From Cupriavidus lacunae (lineage in GTDB: Bacteria > Pseudomonadota > Gammaproteobacteria > Burkholderiales > Burkholderiaceae): a DNA stretch of 64,000 nt. Location of the stretch: contig NZ_QKWJ01000021.1 of assembly GCF_003353055.1 (NCBI RefSeq), positions 50,443 through 114,442 on the forward strand. Direction: 5' to 3'. Made by a program: the position numbers and the translations under genes. The notes under the pieces are model-generated. The model was given only the letters and a program-made list of their open reading frames with translations. It searched no databases and was not told where the DNA came from. Positions 25,429 to 34,992 of this stretch are shown here, one piece after another. Numbering within the stretch: position 1 is the stretch's first letter; the number at the start of each line of letters is the position of its first letter.

Positions 25429-26136
25429 ATGTCAACGCAACTGTCTTCACCATCGGCCACACCCGGCGTGGCGCCTGCGCCCCCGGTGGGCGGCCTGCGC
25501 GGCCTGCTGGCCGACTGGTCGTCGGACCAGCAGGCCTTCAAGGTGTCGTGGGGCAAGGCGATGATGTGGATCTTCCTGCTGTCCGACACCTTCGTCTTCA
25601 GCTGCTTCCTGACCGGCTACATGACCGTGCGCATGTCGACCACGGTGCCATGGCCCAACCCCAGCGAGGTGTTTGCGCTGCACGTGGGCGGCGCCGACAT
25701 CCCGCTGCTGCTGATCGCCATCATGACCTTCGTGCTGATCACCAGCAGCGGCACCATGGCGATGGCGGTCAACTTTGCCTACCGGCGCGCGCGCCGCGAG
25801 TGCGCGCTGCTGATGCTGGTGACCGCGCTGTTCGGCGTGATGTTCGTCAGCATGCAGGCCTTCGAATGGACCAAGCTGATCCTGGACGAGGGTGTGCGGC
25901 CGTGGGGCAACCCCATGGGCGCGGCGCAGTTCGGCTCGACCTTCTTCATGATCACCGGCTTCCACGGCCTGCACGTGTCGTGCGGCGTGGTGTACCTGCT
26001 GATCGTGGCCACGCGCGTGCTGCGCGGGCGCTACGAGGCCACCGGCAACTACCAGATCGTCGAGATCGCGGGCCTGTACTGGCACTTCGTCGACCTGGTC
26101 TGGGTATTCATCTTTGCGTTGTTCTATCTCTGGTGA
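25429..26136 (+). CDS. coxC: Cytochrome c oxidase subunit III
   Basis: 235 residues read from ATG 25429, with AAGGAG upstream. Family signs are KAMMWIFLLSDTFVFSCFLT, the acidic QAFEWTKLI segment, FFMITGFHGLHVSCGVVYLL and VEIAGLYWHFVDLVWVFIFA at the C-terminus, the classical subunit III ending with WHFVD. Seven helices are predicted, the first two less certain. It is separated from the preceding subunit III-like gene by 23 bp and from the subunit IV gene by 8 bp, all on one strand. It is the better match to genuine subunit III of the two. Confidence 0.92.
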   Translation: MSTQLSSPSATPGVAPAPPVGGLRGLLADWSSDQQAFKVSWGKAMMWIFLLSDTFVFSCFLTGYMTVRMSTTVPWPNPSEVFALHVGGADIPLLLIAIMTFVLITSSGTMAMAVNFAYRRARRECALLMLVTALFGVMFVSMQAFEWTKLILDEGVRPWGNPMGAAQFGSTFFMITGFHGLHVSCGVVYLLIVATRVLRGRYEATGNYQIVEIAGLYWHFVDLVWVFIFALFYLW

Positions 26137-26144
26137 GGGCGGCC

Positions 26145-26531
26145 ATGGCATCGAATCCGGCAACTCCCGCAACGCCCGCGCAGGGCACGCCGCATGGCAC
26201 CGGCCTGGATGCCGGGCATGCCGCGCACTCCGGCCAGCAGCATCCCATCGGGCTGTACCTGAAGATCTGGCTGCTGCTGTTCGTGCTGTCGACCATGTCG
26301 TACCTGGTCGACTACTTCCACTTCACCGGCTACCTGCGCTGGACGCTGATCCTGCTGTTCATGGCGCTGAAGGCCGGACTGATCGTGGCGGTGTTCATGC
26401 ACATGGCATGGGAGCGCATGGCGCTGATCTGCGCTATCCTGATTCCGCCACTATGCCTGCTGGTGCTGGTCGGGCTGATGGCCGAAGAAGCCAACCACAC
26501 TTTCCTCACGCGCGGCCTGTTCTTCCGCTGA
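26145..26531 (+). CDS. Prokaryotic cytochrome c oxidase subunit IV
   Basis: 128-residue small oxidase subunit. A polar, His/Gly/Pro-rich N-terminus (about 1-38) is followed by three hydrophobic helices, IGLYLKIWLLLFVLSTMSYL, WTLILLFMALKAGLIVAVFM and ICAILIPPLCLLVLVGLMAE, with the conserved FMHMAWERM link. This matches the COX4 pro/CyoD-like group found at the end of caa3 operons. It is the last gene of the unit; 77 bp separate it from the DUF2252 gene. Confidence 0.88.
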   Translation: MASNPATPATPAQGTPHGTGLDAGHAAHSGQQHPIGLYLKIWLLLFVLSTMSYLVDYFHFTGYLRWTLILLFMALKAGLIVAVFMHMAWERMALICAILIPPLCLLVLVGLMAEEANHTFLTRGLFFR

Positions 26532-26608
26532 ACCAGGTCCGGAACCCGGAGCGCGTGCCGGCCGGCCGCGCCGCTGCCGGATTTCAACCCTGAACGGAAG
26601 CAGAGCCT

Positions 26609-27805
26609 ATGCACGCCGCCACGCAGGCAATCCTCACCTTCAACCATGGCCGCGATCCCGAGCGGCTGACCCGCAAGCTTGCGACCATCGCGGCAGACCC
26701 GTTCGCCTTCTTTCGCGGCACCAACCACCTCTATGCCGCATCGCTGCGCGATGAGGCGCCATTGCACGATGCGCCCGCCACCTACGTCTGCGGCGATCTG
26801 CACCTGGAGAATTTCGGCAGCTTCAAGGGCGACAACGGGCTGGTCTATTTCGACCTGAACGACTTTGACGACGCGCTGGTCGCACCGCTTACCGTGGACT
26901 TGATCCGGGTGCTGTCCAGCGTGCTGGTCGCCGCGGGCCAGCTGGGTCTGTCCGAGGCGAATGCCACGCGCGCGTGCGAGGAAATGCTTTCGACCTACGC
27001 CGCCGTGCTGCAGACGGGCAAGGCGCGCTGGCTCGAACGTGCCACGGCGATCGGCATGGTGGCCACGCTGCTGACCCGGGTCAAGCGCCGCAGGCGGGGC
27101 GAACTGCTGGCCGAGCGCACCACCCTGCGCAAGGGCAGGCGGCGCCTGCTCTGCGACGGCCGCCACGCACTGCCTGCGGACAAGGCCGGCCGCGAGCACG
27201 CGCGCGCCATCCTTGCCGCCTATTCCAGGCAGAGTCACCACGGCCACCGCTTCACCGCCGACGACGCGGCGCGGCGCGTGGCCGGCATCGGCAGCCTCGG
27301 CCTGGAGCGCTATGTGGTGCTGGCCCGCGACGAGTTGGGCGGCATGCAGCGCCTGATCGACGTCAAGCGCGCGGCGCCCAGCGCGTGGCAGGACCTGCCC
27401 AATCGCCCGCAGCCGCGCTGGGGCAGCGATGCAAAGCGCGTGGTGGCCGCGCAGCAGATCATGCAGGCGGCGTCGCCGGCGCTGCTGTCCGCGGTCGACA
27501 TGGGCAAGGCATCCTACCAGGTGAAGAGCCTGCAGCCAACCAATGACCGGGTCGACCTGGCCCAATGCAAAGGGTTTGCGCAGCTGCGCGAGGTGCTGGT
27601 CACCATGGCGCATGCCGCGGCGTGGGCGCACCTGCGCGGCTGCGGGCACCATGCCGCGGACCGGATCGAGCAGTTGCAGGCGTTTGCCGCCGGCACCCGC
27701 TGGCGCAGCGGCGTGCTGCGGCTGGCGCGGCATGGCTGCGCGGTGTCGATGGCGCAATGGAAGGCGTATGCGGAGGATTACCGCAAGGCGAGGGGAGACC
27801 AGTGA
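26609..27805 (+). CDS. DUF2252 family protein (kinase-like fold)
   Basis: 398-residue protein of a family with no proven reaction but a phosphotransferase-like fold. Conserved blocks are PFAFFRG (31-37), GDLHLENFG (62-70), FDLNDFD (81-87), all typical of DUF2252 and reminiscent of the catalytic loop and metal site of aminoglycoside kinases. The C-terminal half includes VKSLQPTNDRVDLAQ and the His-rich LRGCGHHAADRIEQ. A GGAAGCAG site lies before ATG 26609. It follows the oxidase operon at 77 bp in the same direction, so read-through is possible but functional linkage is doubtful. Confidence 0.88.
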   Translation: MHAATQAILTFNHGRDPERLTRKLATIAADPFAFFRGTNHLYAASLRDEAPLHDAPATYVCGDLHLENFGSFKGDNGLVYFDLNDFDDALVAPLTVDLIRVLSSVLVAAGQLGLSEANATRACEEMLSTYAAVLQTGKARWLERATAIGMVATLLTRVKRRRRGELLAERTTLRKGRRRLLCDGRHALPADKAGREHARAILAAYSRQSHHGHRFTADDAARRVAGIGSLGLERYVVLARDELGGMQRLIDVKRAAPSAWQDLPNRPQPRWGSDAKRVVAAQQIMQAASPALLSAVDMGKASYQVKSLQPTNDRVDLAQCKGFAQLREVLVTMAHAAAWAHLRGCGHHAADRIEQLQAFAAGTRWRSGVLRLARHGCAVSMAQWKAYAEDYRKARGDQ

Positions 27806-27809
27806 GCGG

Positions 27810-27847
27810 AAAAAATTGAGCCGTTCACGCAAGCGTGAACGGCTCAA
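27810..27847 (-). terminator. Rho-independent terminator of the aldehyde dehydrogenase gene
   Basis: A perfect 15-bp stem (TTGAGCCGTTCACGC with its complement) around AA, preceded on the plus strand by six A residues so that the minus-strand transcript ends in a U-run. It lies between two convergent genes and could also slow plus-strand transcription. Confidence 0.9.
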
Positions 27848-27884
27848 TGACGGCTCTGCGACGAGGGCGTTCTGGTGAGGGCGC

Positions 27885-29312
27885 TCAGGCCTGGGTGATG
27901 AACTTGGTCACCAGGTAGCCATCGAAGGTCTCCTGGCCGCCTTCGCTGCCGATGCCCGAGTCCTTGATGCCGCCGAACGGGGTCTCGGCCAGCGCCATGC
28001 CGAAGTGATTGATGTTGACCATGCCGGCTTCGAGTCCGTTGGACACTTCGGTCGCGGTCTTCAGCGAGTTGGTGAACACATACGACGCCAGGCCGTAGGG
28101 CAGGCTGTTGGCGCGGCGCAGCGCCTCGGCGGTGTCCTTGAAGCGCGTGACCGGCGCGACCGGGCCGAACGGCTCGTCGGTCATCAGGCGCGAGTCATCG
28201 GGCAGGTCGGTGACCACGGTGGGGGCGAAGAAGTAGCCCTTGTCGCCCACGCGCGCGCCGCCGGTCACGACCTTGCCGCCGCGCTGGCTGGCATCGTCCA
28301 GGAACTGCTCCATCGACAGCACGCGGCGCTCGTGCGCCAGCGGGCCCATCTGGGTGCCGGCCTCCAGGCCGTTGCCCACCTTGATCGAGCCGATCACCTC
28401 GGTAAAGCGCGCCAGGAAGCGGTCGTAGGCCTTCTCCTGGACATAGAAGCGCGTCGGCGACACGCACACCTGGCCGGCGTTGCGCAGCTTGAAGCGCGCC
28501 AGCATCTCGGCGGCGGGGTCGATGTCGGCATCGTCGAACACCAGCACCGGCGAATGGCCGCCCAGCTCCATGGTCATGCGCTTCATATGCGCGCCGGCCA
28601 GCGCCGCCAGCTGCTTGCCCACCGGCACCGAGCCGGTGAACGAGATCTTGCGCACGATCGGCGATTCGATCAGGTAGGTCGAGATCTCGCTGGGCACGCC
28701 CCAGACGATGTTGAGCACGCCCGGCGGCAGGCCGGCATCGTGGAACAGCTGCGCCAGCGCCACCACCGCGCTGGGCGAGTCCTCGGGACCCTTCAGGATC
28801 AGCGTGCAGCCGGCGCCCAGCGCCGACACGATCTTGCGGATGGCCTGGTTGAACGGGAAGTTCCACGGCGTGAAGGCGGCGCACACGCCGATCGGCTCGC
28901 GCACCACGATCTGGCGCACATTGGGCTGGCGCGGCGGGATCACGCGGCCGTAGATGCGGCGGCATTCCTCGGCGTGCCAGTCGGCATGCTCGGAGCAGAC
29001 CATGACTTCGCCGATGGCCTCGGCCAGCGGCTTGCCCTGGTCCAGCGTGATATTGCGGCCGATTGACTTGGCGCGCTCGCGCGTGAGCTCGCCCACGCGG
29101 CGCAGGATCCCGGCGCGCTCCAGCGGCGAGGTCTTCTTCCAGGTTTCAAAGGCACGCTGCGCGGCGGCCAGCGCGCGGTCCAGGTCGGCCCGGCTGGCGT
29201 GCGGCAGCTTGCCCAGCACTTCCTGCGTGGCCGGGTTGATGACGTCCTGCTCGCGCCGGTCCCCTCCCTTGATGAATTCTCCGTCGATGTAGAGGGCGAG
29301 ATCCTGGTACAT
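27885..29312 (-). CDS. NAD(P)-dependent succinate-semialdehyde-type aldehyde dehydrogenase
   Basis: 475-residue ALDH superfamily enzyme oxidising an aldehyde to an acid. The general base Glu249 is in [16 protein letters not shown] and the nucleophile Cys283 in NAGQVCVSP; the cofactor region has [14 protein letters not shown] and FTGSVPVGK. The sequence is of the GabD/YneI-like type, with [20 protein letters not shown] near the C-terminus, which is why succinate semialdehyde (or a related semialdehyde such as glutarate semialdehyde or a hydroxy-aldehyde) is proposed. It is monocistronic, flanked by a terminator downstream and by a 130-bp gap to the MHYT gene upstream. Confidence 0.9.
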   Translation of the reverse strand: MYQDLALYIDGEFIKGGDRREQDVINPATQEVLGKLPHASRADLDRALAAAQRAFETWKKTSPLERAGILRRVGELTRERAKSIGRNITLDQGKPLAEAIGEVMVCSEHADWHAEECRRIYGRVIPPRQPNVRQIVVREPIGVCAAFTPWNFPFNQAIRKIVSALGAGCTLILKGPEDSPSAVVALAQLFHDAGLPPGVLNIVWGVPSEISTYLIESPIVRKISFTGSVPVGKQLAALAGAHMKRMTMELGGHSPVLVFDDADIDPAAEMLARFKLRNAGQVCVSPTRFYVQEKAYDRFLARFTEVIGSIKVGNGLEAGTQMGPLAHERRVLSMEQFLDDASQRGGKVVTGGARVGDKGYFFAPTVVTDLPDDSRLMTDEPFGPVAPVTRFKDTAEALRRANSLPYGLASYVFTNSLKTATEVSNGLEAGMVNINHFGMALAETPFGGIKDSGIGSEGGQETFDGYLVTKFITQA

Positions 29313-29442
29313 GCGTGTTCTCCTGGTGGGCGGTGAAACCGCAAGCTTAACCCGGCTGCCGCGTTCATGCAGCGCGCCGGGCGCATTGCCCGCACGAATG
29401 TGGGGGAATGTCCCCGCGGCCCGTTCAGGCGGAGCAGGCGGT

Positions 29443-30231
29443 TCAGGCGGTATCGCGCGCCCGGGCCACGCTTGCGGCTTCAGCGCCGGTGCGGGTGGCT
29501 TCCACCACCAGGATCACCATCAGGGTGATCAGCGTCAGGCCGAACACCGCGTAGCCGATGCTGTCGCCCTCGATGGCGAACAGACTGGGCGCGTAGGTCG
29601 GGCTGGTGCAGACCATCGTCCCCGCCGACATGCCGGTGTAGTGCATGCCGCAGACGGCAACGCCCATGACCACGGCCGCCGCCAGCTGCTTGCCGCGGGT
29701 CTTCACCGTGGTGGCAAGCCACAACGCCACCACCGACACCACCACCGCGATCACCACCGACAGCCCGATGATGGCCAGGTCCCAGTCGAAGCGGGTGTTG
29801 GAGCGGATCGCCGCCATGCCGGTGTAGTGCATTGCCACCACGCCCAGCCCGGTCAGCACGCCGCCCTTGACCACGTTGTCGGTGCGGCTGCCGCGCGGGC
29901 GCGAGGCCACTGCCAGCCCCGCGCCGGCCAGCACCATCACGACCAGCAGCGAGGCCAGCGTCAGGAACAGGCCGAACTCGCGGTGGGTCGGGGTCTCATA
30001 GGCCACCATGCCGATGAAATGCATCGACCAGACCGCGCCGCCGCCCAGCGCCACGCTGGCGCAGAGCAGCCGGTCCACGTCCAGGCGCCCGTCCGGCAGG
30101 CGCACCCGGCGCGACCAGCGCAGGCCCACGTAGGCGCCGCAGACGGAGATCAGGAACGACAGGCCCACCATCGGCCAGTCATAGGCAAACGGCACCAGGG
30201 CGCCGGAAACAGGCTGGAAACCGACAAACAT
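29443..30231 (-). CDS. MHYT-domain integral membrane sensor protein
   Basis: 262 residues, seven hydrophobic helices, with the three diagnostic repeats of MHYT proteins: MHFIGM (about residue 70), MHYTGM (about 137) and MHYTGM (about 199). In the family these His/Met-rich motifs are predicted to lie at the outer membrane face and to bind copper or sense a gas such as oxygen or nitric oxide. Here the domain stands alone, without the GGDEF/EAL or LytTR output usual for many MHYT proteins, so the output is unknown. It is divergent from the MATE gene across 270 bp. Confidence 0.9.
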   Translation of the reverse strand: MFVGFQPVSGALVPFAYDWPMVGLSFLISVCGAYVGLRWSRRVRLPDGRLDVDRLLCASVALGGGAVWSMHFIGMVAYETPTHREFGLFLTLASLLVVMVLAGAGLAVASRPRGSRTDNVVKGGVLTGLGVVAMHYTGMAAIRSNTRFDWDLAIIGLSVVIAVVVSVVALWLATTVKTRGKQLAAAVVMGVAVCGMHYTGMSAGTMVCTSPTYAPSLFAIEGDSIGYAVFGLTLITLMVILVVEATRTGAEAASVARARDTA

Positions 30232-30501
30232 GACCCCACCTCCTCGTTATGACTGCGACCGAAGGGAGCACGCGCACGCCGGAAAATACAGATGACCCCG
30301 TCCGGCAGCCGGCCTGGGACGCGGTGGTCCCGCGCCGAGTATGCGATCGGCCGCAATCGCCGGGGAATAACTCATTCAGGTAAAAAGCGGGGCAGAATCG
30401 GGCCAGGCGCGCGTTACAGCCCCGACCGGGAGTTGCCATGCGTGCTTGTAGGCACCTCGGGGCAGGAATAGACTGGGCGGATTTCCCATGCGCGACACCC
30501 C

Positions 30502-31992
30502 ATGAAGCCAGACGCCAGACTGACCACCGGCCCGATCGGCCGGACCCTGCTGCTGTTCTCGTTGCCGGTGCTTGGCAGCAACATCCTGCAGTCGCTGAAC
30601 GCCTCGATCAACTCGATCTGGGTCGGCCGGTTCCTGGGCGAGGCCGCGCTGACGGCAACCTCCAATGCCAACATCATCCTGTTCTTCCTGCTGGGCGTGG
30701 TCTTCGGCATCAGCATGGCCAATACCATCATGATCGGCCAGGCGGTCGGCGCGCGTGACCTGGACGAGGCGCGCCGCGTGGTCGGCACCAGCACCACCTT
30801 CTTCGTCGGGCTGTCGGTGCTGGCCTCGGCGCTGGGCTACTTCTACACGCCGGACATCCTGGCCGCGATGCACACCCCGGAAGATGCCGCGCCGCTGGCG
30901 GTGGCCTACCTGCGCATCATCTTCCTGGCGCTGCCGTTCATGTACTTCTACAACTTCGTGATGATGACGCTGCGTGGCGCCGGCGATTCGCGCACGCCGT
31001 TCTGGTTCATGTTGTTGTCCGTGGCGCTGGACGTGGTGCTCAACCCGGTGCTGATCTTCGGCGTGGGCCCGATCCCGCCGCTGGGCATCGCGGGCTCGGC
31101 GCTGGCCACGCTGATCGCGCAGCTGGTGAGCCTGGCGGCGATGATGGTGCTGCTGTACCGGCGCCGGCATTTCCTGCTGCTGCATCGCGGCCAGCTGGCG
31201 CTGCTGAGGCCAGACCCGGCGATCCTGCGCGCGCTGGTGGTCAAGGGCCTGCCGATGGGGCTGCAGATGGTGGTGATCTCGTCGTCCGCCATCGTGATGA
31301 TGGCGATGGTCAACGCCTACGGCTCGCAGACGACCGCGGCCTATGGCGTGGCTTCGCAGCTTTGGACCTATGTGCAGATGCCCGCGCTGGCGGTCGGCGC
31401 GAGCGTGTCGTCGATGGTGGCGCAGAACGTCGGCGCGGGGCTGTGGCAGCGTGTGTCGCGCATCACGCGCGTGGGGCTCCTGTTCAACGTGGCCATGACC
31501 GGCGCGCTGGTCGCGCTGATCTACGTGTTCAACCGGCATTCGCTCGGGCTCTTCCTCGGTACTGACGGCGTGGCCATCGGCATCGCCCAGCATATCAACG
31601 TGGTGGTGCTGTGGTCGTTCATCCTGTTCGGCTTCACCATCGTCATCTTCGGCACGGTGCGCGCCACCGGCGCGGTGATGGCGCCGCTGGTGATCCTGTT
31701 CCTGTCGATGTGGGTGATCCGGCTGCCGTTTGCGTGGGCGCTGGGCCCGCGCATCGGCGCCGAAGCGATCTGGTGGAGCTTCCCGCTGGGTTCGGTGGTG
31801 TCGCTGGGGCTGGCGATCGGCTACTACCGCTTCGGCAACTGGCGCCGCAGCCATATCCTGCCCACGGCGCCGCATCCGGCGCAGGCCATGGGGCAGGCGC
31901 CCGATACCAGCATGGGCACGCCCTGCGAGGACGCGGGCGAGGTCGTCGAGGAGACGGATGCGGCAACGCCAGAACCCGCAGCCGCGCGGTGA
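30502..31992 (+). CDS. MATE-family multidrug/cation exporter
   Basis: 496-residue inner-membrane antiporter with 12 helices in two related halves. Halves begin GRTLLLFSLPVLGSNILQSL (about 13-32) and VVKGLPMGLQMVVISSSAIV (about 247-266). The C-terminal 40 residues are polar and acidic and not part of the fold. Family signs include SINSIWVGRF and MTLRGAGDSRTPF. ATG 30502 has CGACACCCC before it, so ribosome binding is weak. Substrate and coupling ion cannot be read from the sequence. Confidence 0.9.
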   Translation: MKPDARLTTGPIGRTLLLFSLPVLGSNILQSLNASINSIWVGRFLGEAALTATSNANIILFFLLGVVFGISMANTIMIGQAVGARDLDEARRVVGTSTTFFVGLSVLASALGYFYTPDILAAMHTPEDAAPLAVAYLRIIFLALPFMYFYNFVMMTLRGAGDSRTPFWFMLLSVALDVVLNPVLIFGVGPIPPLGIAGSALATLIAQLVSLAAMMVLLYRRRHFLLLHRGQLALLRPDPAILRALVVKGLPMGLQMVVISSSAIVMMAMVNAYGSQTTAAYGVASQLWTYVQMPALAVGASVSSMVAQNVGAGLWQRVSRITRVGLLFNVAMTGALVALIYVFNRHSLGLFLGTDGVAIGIAQHINVVVLWSFILFGFTIVIFGTVRATGAVMAPLVILFLSMWVIRLPFAWALGPRIGAEAIWWSFPLGSVVSLGLAIGYYRFGNWRRSHILPTAPHPAQAMGQAPDTSMGTPCEDAGEVVEETDAATPEPAAAR

Positions 31993-32438
31993 CGGCTGCG
32001 GCCCGTCGTCGCGCTGGCTGCACTGAAAGCCATTCGAAAGATCGATATGTCATTGTGTCGTCGCTGGCACTCCCTCCCAGCGCACGCGTGGCCTGGCAGC
32101 CAGAGCAGGCGCGCGCGTCTTTCCGGCCGCGCCTTGCCCTGACGCAAGTGCGCGAGCCGTCTTGTGCGTCAGACCTTCCTGTCGACCTTCCCCCGCCTTC
32201 TTCTTCACGTTGAATACATCGCGTCATGATGTATTTGTCCGCACACGTCGGCCGGATTTGCCTAGGTTTATGGGGTATCGGTGAATACCCCTAAACCAAG
32301 ACAAATGAAAGGCACCTGAAAGTTCCCGTCTTTAAGGTTCGGATCAACCGTCGGGGAGCATGCGTTGCGCATGTTTTGCCGCGCCCGAGCCAGTGCGCCC
32401 CCCGGCACGGCATTTCGTGAACTTTGAGGAGAATCATT
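31993..32438. other. Intergenic control region of tctBA
   Basis: 446 bp without a recognisable gene. It holds an AT-rich stretch (32210-32350) with the long palindrome at 32265-32297 and presumably the tct promoter. Short frames here have no family signal. Confidence 0.55.
32265..32297. promoter_or_regulatory. Long palindrome upstream of tctB (candidate operator or attenuator)
   Basis: GGTTTA-T-GGGGTAT, then CGGTGA, then ATACCCC-TAAACC. Thirteen base pairs form with one bulged T. It lies about 140 bp upstream of tctB. Whether it is DNA bound by a regulator or an RNA hairpin cannot be told from sequence alone. Confidence 0.55.
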
Positions 32439-32900
32439 TTGCGCATACGCAGCCAAAAGGACTTTGCCTCCGGCCTGATGTTCGTCCTGGTCGGATTCGG
32501 CTTTTCCTGGGTCGCACGCGGCTATTCCATGGGAACGGCCGCGAAGATGGGACCCGGATACTTCCCATTCCTGCTCGGACTGGTGCTGGCACTGCTTGGT
32601 GTGCTGGTGCTGATCGGTTCGTTGTCGTCCAAGGGCGAAGAAGACCATCTCGCGCGCTGGGACCTGAAGACCCTGCTCTGGATCCTGGGTTCCGTGGTGC
32701 TGTTCGGCCTGTTGCTCAAGCCGCTCGGCATGGTGTTGTCGGTGTTCGTGCTGGTGCTGGTGTCGTCCATGGCCAGCCATGAGTTCAGCTGGAAGGGCGC
32801 GCTGCTCAACAGCGTGGTGCTCGTGCTGATCAGCCTGGGTGCGTTCGTCTACGGCATCAACCTGCAGATGCCGGTGTGGCCTGCATTCATCACCGGTTAA
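32439..32900 (+). CDS. tctB: Tripartite tricarboxylate transporter small membrane subunit
   Basis: Four-helix small subunit of the TctABC carrier, which imports citrate or other carboxylates with a periplasmic binding protein. TTG 32439 is the chosen start because AGGAG lies seven bases upstream and homology begins there (LRIRSQKDFASGLMFVLVGF); 153 residues. The motif FASGLMFVLVGFGF, MGPGYFPFLLGLVLALLGVL and a last helix near VLVLISLGAFVYGINLQMPV match TctB. The tctA gene follows 12 bp later. No tctC binding-protein gene is adjacent. Confidence 0.88.
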   Translation: MRIRSQKDFASGLMFVLVGFGFSWVARGYSMGTAAKMGPGYFPFLLGLVLALLGVLVLIGSLSSKGEEDHLARWDLKTLLWILGSVVLFGLLLKPLGMVLSVFVLVLVSSMASHEFSWKGALLNSVVLVLISLGAFVYGINLQMPVWPAFITG

Positions 32901-32912
32901 GGAGCAGCAAGA

Positions 32913-34415
32913 ATGGAATTGCTTGATCACCTCGCGCTGGGATTCTCCACGGCGCTGTCGCTGCAAAACCTTGCCTACGCCTTCCTGGGCTGCGTGCTGG
33001 GTACCCTGATCGGCGTGCTGCCGGGCCTGGGGCCGCTGGCCACCATCGCCATGCTGCTGCCGGTGACCTATACGCTGCCGCCGGTGGCCGCGCTGATCAT
33101 GCTGGCCGGCATTTACTACGGCGCACAGTATGGCGGCTCGACCACCGCCATCCTGGTGAACCTGCCGGGCGAATCGTCGTCGGTGGTGACAACCATTGAC
33201 GGCTACCAGATGGCAAGGCGAGGGCGAGCGGGCGTGGCACTGGCCACTGCCGGTCTCGGTTCGTTCTTTGCCGGCTGCGTGGCTACGCTGATCCTGGCCG
33301 CCTTTGCCACGCCGCTGTCGGAACTGGCATTCAAGTTCGGCCCTTCCGAGTACTTCTCGCTGATGGTGCTGGGCCTGATCGGAGCCGTGGTGCTGGCTTC
33401 CGGCTCGCTGCCGAAGGCCGTGGCGATGATCGTGCTGGGCCTGCTGATGGGGCTCATCGGCACCGACGTGAACTCGGGCGCCGCGCGCTTCTCGTTCGAC
33501 GTGCCGGAACTGACCGACGGCATCGACTTCGTGGCGCTGGCCATGGGCATGTTCGGCTTCGCGGAAATCATCGCGAACCTGGAGCAGAAGGAAGCCCGTG
33601 AGACGTTCACCGACAGCGTGACGAACCTGTGGCCAACCAAGGAAGACTTCAAGCGCATGATCCCGGCCGTGCTGCGCGGCACGTTCCTGGGTTCGGCGCT
33701 GGGCATCCTGCCGGGCGGCGGTGCGGCGCTGGCGTCGTTCGCGGCCTACTCGCTGGAAAAGAAGACCTCGAAGTACTCGCATGAGTTCGGCAAGGGCGCA
33801 ATTGAAGGCGTGGCGGGTCCGGAATCGGCCAACAACGCCGCGGCGCAGACCTCCTTCATCCCGCTGCTGACGCTGGGCATTCCGCCCAACGCGGTGATGG
33901 CGCTGATGGTGGGTGCGATGACCATCCACAACATCCAGCCCGGCCCGCAGGTGATGACCAGCAACCCGGCGCTGTTCTGGGGCCTGATCGCCTCGATGTG
34001 GATCGGCAACCTGATGCTCATCATCCTGAACCTGCCGATGATCGGCGTGTGGGTGAAGCTGCTGACCGTGCCGTACCGCTTCCTGTATCCGGCCATTCTC
34101 GTGTTCTGCGGCATTGGCGTGTACTCGGTCAACAACCAGACCTTCGACGTGTTCATGGCGGCTGGCTTCGGCATCATCGGCTACCTGTTCCTGAAGCTCA
34201 AGTGCGAACCCGCACCGCTGCTGCTCGGCTTCGTGCTGGGGCCGATGATGGAAGAGAACTTCCGCCGCTCGCTGTTGCTGTCGCGTGGTGACTTCACCGT
34301 GTTCGTGACGCGTCCGCTGTCGATGGGCCTGCTGATTGCAGCCGCGGCACTGGTGGCGGTGGTGGCTCTGCCTTCGATCAAGGCCAAGCGCGAAGAAGCG
34401 TTCCAGGAAGAATAG
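32913..34415 (+). CDS. tctA: Tripartite tricarboxylate transporter large membrane subunit
   Basis: 500-residue, 12-helix membrane subunit. Hallmarks are GVLPGLGPLATIAMLLPVTY (about 36-55), YYGAQYGGSTTAILVNLPGE with the conserved GGS repeat, ILPGGGAALASFAAYSLEKK, EGVAGPESANNAAAQTSFIP and PGPQVM; all typical of TctA. The start ATG 32913 has AAGGAGCAG upstream. It forms an operon with tctB and is followed by a terminator. A solute-binding TctC encoded elsewhere must supply specificity, so the substrate is unknown. Confidence 0.93.
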   Translation: MELLDHLALGFSTALSLQNLAYAFLGCVLGTLIGVLPGLGPLATIAMLLPVTYTLPPVAALIMLAGIYYGAQYGGSTTAILVNLPGESSSVVTTIDGYQMARRGRAGVALATAGLGSFFAGCVATLILAAFATPLSELAFKFGPSEYFSLMVLGLIGAVVLASGSLPKAVAMIVLGLLMGLIGTDVNSGAARFSFDVPELTDGIDFVALAMGMFGFAEIIANLEQKEARETFTDSVTNLWPTKEDFKRMIPAVLRGTFLGSALGILPGGGAALASFAAYSLEKKTSKYSHEFGKGAIEGVAGPESANNAAAQTSFIPLLTLGIPPNAVMALMVGAMTIHNIQPGPQVMTSNPALFWGLIASMWIGNLMLIILNLPMIGVWVKLLTVPYRFLYPAILVFCGIGVYSVNNQTFDVFMAAGFGIIGYLFLKLKCEPAPLLLGFVLGPMMEENFRRSLLLSRGDFTVFVTRPLSMGLLIAAAALVAVVALPSIKAKREEAFQEE

Positions 34416-34470
34416 CGGCCGGAGGCCCCGCAATTGCGCCGTCAGCAACGGCGCACACAACGCAAGCATT

Positions 34471-34498
34471 CGGGGTGCCTTCGTGCACCCCGTTTTTC
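34471..34498 (+). terminator. Rho-independent terminator after tctA
   Basis: CGGGGTGC and GCACCCCG form an 8-bp stem around CTTCGT, followed by five T residues. It lies 56 bp after the tctA stop. Confidence 0.9.
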
Positions 34499-34546
34499 TT
34501 CTGACGACAGAGAGTGCCCGACTGCGGCAGCAGTCATGGGCTGCGC

Positions 34547-34894
34547 ATGATGATCACGATTCCCGCACCATCGGGTGCGCCGACAGCGCCCATGAAACCG
34601 CCTACCTTTGACCGGTTTTTCTCACGTATCTATGTGCTCAAGCTCGTCCAGTCGAGCCCGTCCACCGTCCTGAGCCTCGTCGACCGCTTGCGCGAGCGCG
34701 GCATCGACAAGAATATCCGCTCGCTGCGGCCGATCCTGCGCAGCCTGATGATCGCGCGGGCCATCACGGCCGAACTGGTCGAGGGCAGCGGCCGCGTGTA
34801 TTGCATCACTGAGCAAGGGCGGGCGGAGCTGGAGGCCTATATGGCCCAGCTGGCTGTGCTGAAGGCGGAGCTGGAGCCGGAGCAAGAAAAGTAG
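34547..34894 (+). CDS. PadR-like winged-helix regulator
   Basis: 115 residues from ATG 34547; ATG 34592 (MKPPTF) would give 100 residues and is equally possible as the folded part starts there. The PadR-type fold is seen in FDRFFSRIYVLKLVQSSPST, LVDRLRERGIDKNIRSLRPI and the wing GSGRVYCITEQGRAELEAYM, with a C-terminal helix. The role is presumably repression in response to an unknown signal; no target gene is obvious, since tctA ends upstream in its own terminator. It is followed by a strong bidirectional hairpin. Confidence 0.78.
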   Translation: MMITIPAPSGAPTAPMKPPTFDRFFSRIYVLKLVQSSPSTVLSLVDRLRERGIDKNIRSLRPILRSLMIARAITAELVEGSGRVYCITEQGRAELEAYMAQLAVLKAELEPEQEK

Positions 34895-34923
34895 AGGCGG
34901 TCAGCCGCCTCGCCCCAAACAAA

Positions 34924-34952
34924 AAGAGGCCGGTCCTTCGGACCGGCCTCTT
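34924..34952. terminator. Bidirectional terminator
   Basis: A 13-bp perfect stem (AAGAGGCCGGTCC and complement) with a TTC loop; A-run on the left (five A) and T residues on the right. Lies between the convergent PadR-like and DUF4397 genes. Confidence 0.88.
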
Positions 34953-34992
34953 GCACGCTGCCCGCCTGCCGCAGGCAGATGCAAGCACGCTG

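Noticed and set aside
32268..34469. 733-residue open frame on the minus strand
   Set aside because: Antisense to tctBA; rich in His, Gln and Arg, no homology.
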